A DNA stretch of 43,861 nt. It comes from Bigelowiella natans CCMP2755 (Eukaryota; Cercozoa; Chlorarachniophyceae). This document shows positions 36,496 through 43,861 of this stretch, piece after piece. The translations under genes and the position numbers were made by a program. Positions within the stretch are counted from its first letter, which is position 1. Every line of letters starts with the position of its first letter. The notes below the pieces were generated by a model that made no database searches, was not told the DNA's origin, and worked only from the letters and a program-made list of their open reading frames with translations. The stretch lies in assembly GCA_000320545.1 (NCBI GenBank), contig ADNK01002537.1, positions 55,001 through 98,861 on the forward strand. Reading direction: 5' to 3'.

Positions 36496-37164
36496 AAGGA
36501 AGATGCTGGCACTCGGAATGGGTGATACATCCACATGCATATGAGGGGCTTGAGTTTCACGAGGAGACAGATGAAACAATAGGAAAATTAACATTTTCCA
36601 CGGCAGTAGACACGATTGTAATGGCGGAAGAGGAAAATGAATTTCACGATAAATTTTAAGCGAATATCATGTGCAATGAAACAGAGCCAGCACGCGTGTG
36701 ATATTTGCATGAATGAAGTCCGTGATTGTGGGCGTGTTATAGCCATTATTCCATCAATATATATATATATATATATATATTGATATATATGGTGATTTGA
36801 TAATGATCCCATACCCAAGACAACAATGTAGCACAATCCCAAAACCACCATCAACAACAAAAACAGGGGGGGCAAGGCCATTGATGAATAGAAAGATCTC
36901 GAGATGTAAGCAATGGCATCGACGTTCTATGTCATTTTCGCAAACTCAAGCTAATATAGAAGAAGTGTGGAACAGGGTAGATTTCGATGTTCGTAGACAG
37001 GAGATAACAGTGCGCTGTTACGTGCTTGAAAACAAGCTTTCACACTTCATACCTAGCTCTCTGAGATGCGGCTTCTTATCGGAAGGCGATTTTCTGGAAC
37101 GACGAGGACTTCGACTGGATGAAGGGTGTCCTGGTTGTGTGATACATGTGAGTGCTAACACGGC

Positions 37165-37196
<32 letters not shown>

Positions 37197-37626
37197 AAGC
37201 TCATAATCGTTCCGCGAAGAAGAATCATAATTCGAATCACTATAGCCCTTCGAGCATTAAACCAATCGTTTCCCGTCATCATCTGATATCGTACCGTCGG
37301 ATTGTGAAGCATCTACTCCTCTGTGATGGCCTCCTTTTCCCCCATCCTGCCAGTAAAATAATAGCAGTGTGCGAATTAGAAAAGCGTTCGAACCAAAAAA
37401 GGGGGAAATTCTGCTTGAGAGAAATAGATCGGCTTTGAAAAACGCAACGACTTCGGTGTTATCCAATCACCCACAGTCGTTCCGCCTCCCAAATATGCCT
37501 CGTGTTACTCTAGCCCCAGCAAAAATCAAAAAAGCTGCAGACAGATGGCAGGGCTTCGCTTATTTTCTTGCATCCTTGGAACAAGGGCGCAAGCTCTCTC
37601 ATCGATACTCTCAAATCCTATGTTGA
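36496..37626 (+). CDS. Weakly supported plus-strand gene, function unknown
   Basis: Three open stretches look coding. The first, 36496-36659, starts after a TTTTCCAG acceptor and ends at TAA with an acidic tail (MAEEENEFHDKF). The second, about 36880-37147, contains EEVWNRVDFDVRRQE and ends at a strong donor (CAT|GTGAGT). The third, 37380-37626, starts after an ATTAG acceptor and encodes a basic C-terminus (APAKIKKAADRWQGFAYF) ending at TGA. Phase does not agree between the second and third stretches, so exons are missing, or these are two genes. No family is recognised. Parts of the minus strand are also open. Confidence 0.33.
36757..36791. repeat. (TA)n microsatellite
   Basis: TA run between two open stretches of the weak plus-strand gene. 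Confidence 0.9.
37164..37193. repeat. (TA)n microsatellite
   Basis: TA run starting just after the GTGAGT donor at 37148, consistent with an intron. Confidence 0.9.
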
Positions 37627-38285
37627 TGATCCAACCTTTGGCAAAGTAAAGATTCCCTTAAGAGCCTTGAGCTTCCTTGCGAGCTGCATGCTCTAGGGAC
37701 CAACAGGGGCGGGCGACGAGTTTATCGAAGGATGATGTGTGTGGGAATTCTCTCCCTGAACGATGATTAATTTCTTTGTCGCATTTTACAAATCCCGTTT
37801 ATTTGTTTCTGATATTGAAGATTATCTGGTATAAATAAATTAGATGTTCTAGGGTCAAGATATTGCTTCGGTGACATTTGCATTAAAAAAATTAATCTTC
37901 AAGATTTTTCATGATATTATACATAATTTAGATATAACCTGCATGAAATGTTGCCTTATTTAGAAAAAAAACCTTAAACACGCATAACCGAATATGAGTA
38001 AATCACATAGAAAGTCACAACTGGCAGTTTATGGGAGTAAAACCTGTCATTTTATTCCTACGACATACACTTTCCAAGTATTCAAACCATAAATATTTCA
38101 TTTTTGACCAAAAAAATATCGTTTTCGATCTTACTTTTCTATCTCTTCCCCAGCTGCCCGAGGCTGGAGCGATACACAGTTTGTAGCGCAAGGGGGGGCG
38201 CGGTTGGTTTGTGTAAGCGGATGGGTATCAAAGCCACCCGCAGTTGCTTGTGATCAAACACAGCTAGGCCCTGATCACAATCTGC
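37627..38285. other. AT-rich spacer upstream of the methyltransferase gene
   Basis: About 660 bases, AT-rich and free of long open frames for most of its length, with a G/C-richer last 120 bases before ATG 38286. It probably carries the promoter and 5' leader of the methyltransferase gene. No TATA box or initiator could be assigned. Confidence 0.4.
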
Positions 38286-38400
38286 ATGGCGACTTTCAAC
38301 CAACGACAATGGTTGCGCTTCTCCTTGCGCGGGATGTTCGCAGTTTTGGTGGTTACCCTGCACAGCCTTCACTCGACCTCTTACACGAGTCACCGCGTCA
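38286..38400 (+). other. Signal-peptide or presequence region of the methyltransferase
   Basis: The first 38 codons encode RQWLRFSLRG, a hydrophobic core MFAVLVVTLH, then Ser/Thr/His-rich residues. It fits an ER signal peptide. Together with the following basic region it would also fit a bipartite plastid presequence if the organism carries a complex plastid. That second reading is inference. Confidence 0.5.
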
Positions 38401-40601
38401 ATGGAGGATGCACTCGTCCGTATGACGGTATTCGCAACAAGGTTAGGAAGCTCAGGGGGGGGGACGGCCCCACTGCTCCAATGTCGAGAGTTCGGCGTAT
38501 TGCCAATGCACAGAAACAGCTCGCAGACGAAGGTCTGCCAGAAGATGGGCCAGGGAGTGCCTTCCAGAGGCTTCGAACTGAGCGCTTCCGTGCTAAGGCA
38601 GCGGAGGCAGAGGCGAAAGACCCTCTCCGGGGCCAGCATGAGCATATCAGAGAGAAGCAAAAGCAGGAGTTCTTCCAGATGACATCAGCTGAAACACCAA
38701 CCTCAACGGACCCCGAAGGTGCTGCCAAGTACCCTCGCGACCCATTCCGGCGGGTGAATTGGACCGATGCGTGGCTGGAGCTTAACCCTGGGGAGAAGTG
38801 GGAGGGCGACGAGACGTTCGGCCAGGAATGGTGGCGGACTGCTTATCGCTCGTACGACTGGGATCCGAGGAATCCTAGCTTCTGGGCAAATAAAAGCTTT
38901 CAGCCCTCGCAATCCGTCAAGTGGCTGAGGAATTTCGATGGGTACGACCCGTCAGACAGGGAGTTTTATAACAAGCTGTACTCGATCGAGGCCCCGGGCG
39001 TTCCTTTGGACAGCCCTCACATGCGAGTTCGGTCCGACTGGCATCGCCTTCACGTGATGAACCTCCACTACAGTAACGGAAACTATGCTTTCAACAAGCC
39101 GATCATTGAGGAAATACTTGGCTTGGACGACCCAACCATACCCCGTCACATATATGAGGGGGTTAAGGCAAGGCGCCGCGTTCTTGTCCTCGGCTGTGGG
39201 ACGAATGATTTCTGCCTGGAAATGCGAAAGGATGGGTATGGGGCAGTCGTCGGGTTGGATTGGTCAGAAGAAGCAATACGCCAACAGAGGCAATATCATT
39301 GCAACGATACGCTATATCCTGGCCTTCGCTATGACTGCCTTGACGTTGTGGAGTGGGAGGTGCCTGTGAACGCCTCGATTTCGAGGCGCTACAATCCTCT
39401 CAGCCATGAGGAGGAGGATATCAAACGCGCCCTCGGGTACACCGAACCCCCTTACGACACCTACAGCGCAAACACATCGTCATTAGGGAAGTTTGATCTT
39501 GTTCTTGACCTCGGCTGCTTCACGGATGTGCTGCAAACAGGACTTCGCAAGACGAATAAAATGCTCTCCCACGTCTCGCGGGAGGCGCTCAAGCCCGGCG
39601 GGGTGTACCTTGTATGGACGCCTATCAGTCCCACTCTGCAGACGAATCCTCTCAATAGTAGGAGGCGGTTCAACTGGACCACCCGCTATACCGAGGTCCA
39701 GCACCTCAACGACTCGCACAACTACCACCGCTTCCACAACCACTCGACGCTCATCTACTCGTGCACGAAGATCGATGCGGAGGGGCGTCCGGTCCTCCCA
39801 GGAGGGGATATTGCATCATCATCCGACGACGAAGAGGGGGGTGCCGGTGTCGTGTACGATGAAACGGACAAGGAGTTTGATTGGGATCTACATCTTCAAG
39901 GCAGTCATGACAATAGCGCGGCAGAGCCAGCGCCGTCGCTGCCGCCTCAAAGGGGCAAAACGACGGGGACGATGATCGACGCGGATGCAATATACACGAG
40001 GCTAGCAGCTAAATATGGATGGCGTGATCTTGACGAGGTAAAGGCCGAGCACGCTGCACAACGGGAGAAGGAGAGGGAGGCTCGAAATGAAGAGAGGGCG
40101 AAGCGACAGCGAGAGGAGAGGAGCAAGCGCACGCAGAGAATGGCCGAGGAGTACCAGAAACGACGCGAGATGGAGAGGCAAGGTATCTTGGACAACGACG
40201 TTGGTGTTGGGGGAGGGATTGACGAGTTTGAAAACAAGTCGTTCACGGACGTCGATACGGACGCATACAACAACATTATGAAGCCAGGCTATGACCCATT
40301 TGAAGACTACAATCCTCTCAATCGCCCCGAGGAGGCAGGAGGGGGGGGAGACAACGACGATGATAATGAAGCGATTTTGGACAACGAAGAGTTTGATGGA
40401 GACTCAGTGCCGAAACCTTTATGGGAAGAAATTGATGGCCTTCAGCGGGATTATGAGGGGGGGGGAGAGGAGGACGATGATTTAGGAGGAGGAGGAGGAG
40501 AAGGAGGAGGAGGAGGAGGAGGAGAAGGAGGGGGAGAGGGAAGGGGGGGGGGGATAATGGAGAAGAGAGATGAAGAAGAAGAGCTCAATGGTGATGCGTA
40601 A
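38286..40601 (+). CDS. METTL13-like SAM-dependent methyltransferase with secretory N-terminus
   Basis: A single uninterrupted reading frame of 771 residues. Near residues 299-326 it has the class I SAM-binding motif VLVLGCGTND followed by VVGLDW. Around 401-414 comes FDLVLDLGCFTDVL, which matches the place of the 'D-G-x-x-D' element of METTL13/eEF1A-KMT4-type enzymes, and then LKPGGVYLVWT. METTL13 relatives methylate eEF1A; whether this one does is unknown. The N-terminus (GMFAVLVVTLHSLHS after Arg-rich residues) looks like a signal peptide or anchor, then a basic, Ser/Thr-containing region. At least nine Asn-X-Ser/Thr sequons occur, including NWT, NDT, NAS, NTS and NHS. Residues about 588-632 form a highly charged helix and the C-terminus is Gly/Glu/Asp-rich. 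It has no introns, unlike its neighbours, and its coding sequence is more GC-rich. The start is the first in-frame ATG giving the hydrophobic segment. Confidence 0.88.
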   Translation: MATFNQRQWLRFSLRGMFAVLVVTLHSLHSTSYTSHRVNGGCTRPYDGIRNKVRKLRGGDGPTAPMSRVRRIANAQKQLADEGLPEDGPGSAFQRLRTERFRAKAAEAEAKDPLRGQHEHIREKQKQEFFQMTSAETPTSTDPEGAAKYPRDPFRRVNWTDAWLELNPGEKWEGDETFGQEWWRTAYRSYDWDPRNPSFWANKSFQPSQSVKWLRNFDGYDPSDREFYNKLYSIEAPGVPLDSPHMRVRSDWHRLHVMNLHYSNGNYAFNKPIIEEILGLDDPTIPRHIYEGVKARRRVLVLGCGTNDFCLEMRKDGYGAVVGLDWSEEAIRQQRQYHCNDTLYPGLRYDCLDVVEWEVPVNASISRRYNPLSHEEEDIKRALGYTEPPYDTYSANTSSLGKFDLVLDLGCFTDVLQTGLRKTNKMLSHVSREALKPGGVYLVWTPISPTLQTNPLNSRRRFNWTTRYTEVQHLNDSHNYHRFHNHSTLIYSCTKIDAEGRPVLPGGDIASSSDDEEGGAGVVYDETDKEFDWDLHLQGSHDNSAAEPAPSLPPQRGKTTGTMIDADAIYTRLAAKYGWRDLDEVKAEHAAQREKEREARNEERAKRQREERSKRTQRMAEEYQKRREMERQGILDNDVGVGGGIDEFENKSFTDVDTDAYNNIMKPGYDPFEDYNPLNRPEEAGGGGDNDDDNEAILDNEEFDGDSVPKPLWEEIDGLQRDYEGGGEEDDDLGGGGGEGGGGGGGEGGGEGRGGGIMEKRDEEEELNGDA

Positions 40602-41100
40602 GTGATGTTTGATTTATCAACTACAAATAACCAGCTCTACATCTAATGATGAATGCACAAGTATGCCTTCTACATGTCTGCACAAACATATGTGCATGCA
40701 CGCGCACTGCCCATGTTGTGTGTGAGCTCCAATGTGCTCTAGATGCTCTCTGTCTCACAATATTTGATTGCTTGCGATGCGCTGCTCGTGCGTTTCTAGG
40801 TTTGCTTATATTCTTATTGGCAAAAACGCGGCGGGAGACGGACGTAATGAAATGTTTAAATATTTTCAATTGTCATTCGAATGTATAGCTATGCAATGCA
40901 GCGGCTACAGCGCTTAAGTTGTGTCTATTTGTTTCCTTTGTCACATGTTGCATGATCATGCTTGAAAATGCATTGCGCTTTGGTCTGTTATGTCGTGCTT
41001 TACGCGCAGCAGCGCGAGTTCTTTTTCCTGCTTTTGATAGGCGTTTTGTTTCGTCGTATATACATATATGTAATTAGCTAATAACAGACGCGCAGTGTTG

Positions 41101-41138
41101 TCGGTCATGACCACCAAGCGCGTGGTGGTCATGACTGA
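41101..41138. repeat. Perfect 12-bp inverted repeat (hairpin)
   Basis: Arm GTCATGACCACC (41104-41115) is followed by an 8-base loop and its exact reverse complement (41124-41135). Two further pairs and one G-T pair extend the stem. It sits 500 bp past the methyltransferase stop and just before a (TA)n tract. Confidence 0.85.
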
Positions 41139-41143
41139 CTACA

Positions 41144-41181
<38 letters not shown>

Positions 41182-42114
41182 TTATATATATGAGTCATTG
41201 ATTACATTAACTATCTAGCTATTGCTGAATTGTAGCCATGGAATGTGCGCGCTGCACATCTCAGCGCGCGCGTGCATATTCTAGCACTTCTTGCCATTCT
41301 TGTCGCAATGATATCTAAATGTGACATGCGTGTCTGTTGGTCGTCGATTCTTCGCACGGCGCTATTACTACATTTGGTTTGCTATGACATGCACACGGTG
41401 TGCATTTCTTTCTTCATGATGACGCGATAAATCTAAGCCACAGATTCGATCAATGCTAGTCCAATGATCACATTGGTGAATTCGCTCTTGGTAGCGTTTC
41501 TTTTTTGCGCGCGCACATCTCTAGTCCTAGAACTATTAGGCCCGACGATGCATTTATTCCATTGCAGCAATGTACGTATACATGCTGATCAGCGCTCTGC
41601 TACATCTTGACAAGCCCCGCCTCAGCTGTGACATATGAGAGCTTGTGCAGCATTAACAGCACATCAACCATATATACAAGCATAACTACCAATATAACAG
41701 AGAACAGCTAGCTCGATCATAACCACGCACATGTGCAAGGCACACAGCCGCTGCATGCCGCAAGTGCTCTTGAGCTCTGACGACTCGCTCACCCGCTGGG
41801 CTTGTGCAAGCATATTCTAGCACTCTTCAGCATGCTAAAGATTGAATTTCTCCTGGATGTGTCGTTTCATCTCTGGCCAAATCACCTAAGGATCGATAGC
41901 ATTTGGCGGTTATCATATCATCATTACGCATTGCGACTCGGCTGAAACCACCCCAAATACTGGAACTAGCTCGTAAGAACAGTTTCAGATTCTTCGCATC
42001 ACAAAAAACAACGAAAACCAAGAAGCGATCCCACTTGAGGCGGAAATAATTAAAATCCAATAGCGTTTTGGAAAATCAATATTCCACTAATTACATGAGA
42101 TAGCACGAGTATCA

Positions 42115-42122
42115 CCATCATC

Positions 42123-42154
<32 letters not shown>

Positions 42155-42209
42155 CATCGTTATAATCGTCTACATCATTATCATCATCGTCATCATCATC
42201 ATCATCATC
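42115..42209. repeat. (CAT)n array next to the kinase stop codon
   Basis: About 95 bases of CAT with CAC, CGT and TAT variants, beginning two bases past the stop codon of the minus-strand kinase gene, so it lies in its 3' UTR. Confidence 0.95.
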
Positions 42210-42210
42210 C

Positions 42211-43071
42211 TCAGCAAACGCGTATCACGTTGGACTCTGTTCCGGCGAAGGATACGGCTTTGTCAAGACGCATGTAATGATCCAGTACTGGCCGTGTATT
42301 CTCTTCATAAACCTATTCACAATGCGTATTATATGGTAGTGAGTGGTGTGTGTGTGTGTGTGTGTGTGCGTGTGTGTGTGTGTGTATTTGTGTGATGGTG
42401 TTCTATAAAACCGTGCAATATCACATTACAACACATGCACTTTGTTTGTACAGCTTCACATGTGGGGATAGTACCCTTAGCCTGTCTCGCACAGCCTCTG
42501 GTTGATCGTCGTCTCTGTTGTTTGATTAATGTAAGAATGCCAATGCACGCACGCACACACACACACACACACACACACCGATAACACATGGAAATCACAT
42601 TTTCTTTCTCAAGTTTATACGAGGGGTTTCTCGCGAATGAAGATTTTAGAGCGTGCAATGCTTAATACATCATCATTTATATATCAATGATATATTTTAT
42701 CATCATCATCATCATCATCATCATCATCGTCATCATCATCGTCGCCAATCTCCCGTCGTGTTTGTATCACCTGACAACGAGTTCCTCTCCTGTTTCATCA
42801 TCCTTAATGACACACAATATTGCTGTATTACATGACCGCAAAAGCACAAAGTACGGGTGACGACGTGTCGCTGCTGCTACCTTGCCCTCTACTTTTGGGG
42901 GGCTCCATAAGCGATGATAACTCCTTTGGACATTGTTGAGTGGGGGGGGGGGGGATAAGAAAGAAGAAGGAGAAGAAAAGAAAGAAACAATCACGAGGTG
43001 ATAGTGATGACTCACACACCCATTCCTACGTATTTATCGCTAATACGAACACATCCCACTCGCACAACACT

Positions 43072-43109
<38 letters not shown>

Positions 43110-43168
43110 TTTTATTCTTCATTACAATCGTCTCATAAGAATTATATATATAATTTTTAACACATATC

Positions 43169-43199
<31 letters not shown>

Positions 43200-43601
43200 C
43201 TACATATGATATTCATAGAGTATATATATATATCTGTGTTATCTTAAAAACCTTCCGCTGGGTAGATGTACCATACGATGTCGCAGCCGCTCTACAATCT
43301 GGATTGGGTGTAGCAGCGCAGCATTTATCAAAGACCGTTCCATATTTGAGTATGTGAGTGAGTGTGTGTGCGTGTGTGTGTGCGTGTGTGTGTGCGTGTG
43401 TGTGTGCGTGTGTGTGTGTGTGTGTGTTAGTTCGGAAGATGCATCGAGGCAGCTTCACGTTGCTTATCACTTTCCCTTCTCCCTCTTTTGAATAGAGTTA
43501 ATTGAATGCTACTTCTGCTACACCTACTGCTGGCACTGCTGTTACTCTCTCTACCTCTTCGTGAGGAATGTCAAGATTCACGACGATGTCGAGTGAGAAT
43601 G
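42211..43601 (-). CDS. Adenylate-kinase-type nucleotide kinase, C-terminal part (5' end outside window)
   Basis: Predicted to transfer phosphate between ATP and a nucleoside monophosphate. Exons on the minus strand: 43555-43601, 43252-43298, a proposed 10-nt exon 43030-43039, 42881-42923, 42771-42822, 42621-42660, 42211-42312 (TGA). All phases agree. Family landmarks in order: LDIVVNLDIPHEE then IVERLRHRMVHLPSG (the E-R-L...R...H-x-x-S-G stretch entering the LID), MEPPKSRG, IKDDETGEELVV (the LID 'DDvTGE-L' element) and VYEENTRPVLDHY (C-terminal helix). The P-loop, AMP-binding part and 'GFPR' region would lie to the right of the window. The expected R-x-D-D after the LID is not in the phase-consistent model, which reads SIARSKIF there. 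The alternative is an undetected exon or acceptor inside the (ATG)n-bearing intron. Confidence 0.83.
42345..42386. repeat. (GT)n microsatellite
   Basis: In the last intron of the kinase gene. A matching (CA)n lies at 42550-42579 in the same intron, so the two could pair in the transcript. Confidence 0.9.
42700..42741. repeat. (CAT)n array
   Basis: About 13 units in the kinase intron between exons 42771-42822 and 42621-42660. Confidence 0.9.
43073..43107. repeat. (TA)n microsatellite
   Basis: In a kinase intron. A second (TA)n follows at 43172-43199. Confidence 0.95.
43361..43427. repeat. Regular (TG)4CG minisatellite
   Basis: TG runs are interrupted by CG every 10 bases several times, giving a higher-order repeat, then pure TG. 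It lies in a kinase intron. Confidence 0.9.
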
Positions 43602-43740
43602 CTATCAACAAGTACGCACACAACAACATACAAATACGCACACGCGTACAGATGAGTATTTGAAATATGCGCATAAATATATCGATTATATGAAATCATT
43701 TTTTTGGTTACATCGCACACACGAACGTTTACACCATAGT

Positions 43741-43825
<85 letters not shown>
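43741..43825. repeat. (CA)n(TA)n(TG)n palindromic compound repeat
   Basis: A short (CA)n passes into (TA)n and then a long (TG)n. The CA and TG ends are reverse complements flanking a self-complementary TA centre. Confidence 0.95.
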
Positions 43826-43826
<1 letters not shown>

Positions 43827-43861
43827 TAGTAACGTTAAGTTAAGTTAGTTAGTAGTACGTA

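Larger units (their letters stand above)
40602..42210. other. Intergenic region downstream of the methyltransferase
   Basis: This separates the methyltransferase stop from the 3' end of the minus-strand kinase gene. It is moderately enriched in CTAG and CATG words, with alternating CG runs near 41261-41275 and 41507-41516, a strong hairpin at 41101-41138, a (TA)n tract right after it, and a long (CAT)n array at 42115-42209. A 77-codon minus-strand frame at 41827-42060 shows no domain and is not called. Confidence 0.5.

Noticed and set aside
38139-38660. A 173-codon minus-strand frame over the methyltransferase start
   Set aside because: Antisense to the 771-codon methyltransferase frame, with no domain of its own.
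42115-42741. The spaced (CAT)n arrays as a CRISPR-like or satellite array
   Set aside because: They are simple trinucleotide repeats without unique spacers, one in the 3' UTR and one in an intron of the kinase gene.

Overview
The window reads as nuclear DNA of an intron-rich, microsatellite-laden unicellular eukaryote. Genes are broken into many short exons with GT...AG borders and reading phases that agree across the joins. Introns and spacers are full of (TA)n, (CA)n, (GA)n, (CAT)n and long poly-G/poly-C tracts. No prokaryotic operons, rRNA, tRNA or CRISPR features were seen. The mix of genes (GH95 fucosidase, formin, METTL13-like methyltransferase) suits a protist or alga. A rhizarian/SAR alga such as a chlorarachniophyte is a guess, not something the sequence proves.

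Layout, left to right: (1) a plus-strand membrane/coiled-coil gene of unknown function, from about 153 to 8863, 5' end not resolved; (2) a spacer very rich in the tetramer CTAG; (3) a plus-strand, 15-exon secreted glycoside hydrolase family 95 gene, 11055-17619; (4) a second CTAG-rich spacer; (5) a minus-strand formin (FH1-FH2), 25371-19059, converging on the GH95 gene; (6) a third CTAG-rich spacer; (7) a minus-strand six-exon gene for a 176-residue RS-dipeptide protein, 28882-26975; (8) a minus-strand histidine-phosphatase (phosphoglycerate-mutase-like) gene with an N-terminal beta-rich domain and a long low-complexity linker, about 35982-29415; (9) a weakly supported plus-strand gene at about 36.5-37.6 kb; (10) a plus-strand, intronless METTL13-like methyltransferase with a signal-peptide-like N-terminus, 38286-40601; (11) an intergenic stretch with a perfect hairpin; (12) the 3' end of a minus-strand adenylate-kinase-type gene running off the right edge.

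These look like independent housekeeping or accessory genes, not one functional system. I found no convincing new multi-gene system. The most checkable oddities are: one-nucleotide frame breaks inside otherwise well-conserved FH1 and histidine-phosphatase exons; the CTAG-rich islands that sit at gene boundaries; changes at conserved GH95 active-site positions; and an intronless, apparently secretory, METTL13-like enzyme. Gene models were assembled by hand from splice signals, phase agreement and family motifs. Exon coordinates are good to a few bases where phases match and are flagged where they do not.
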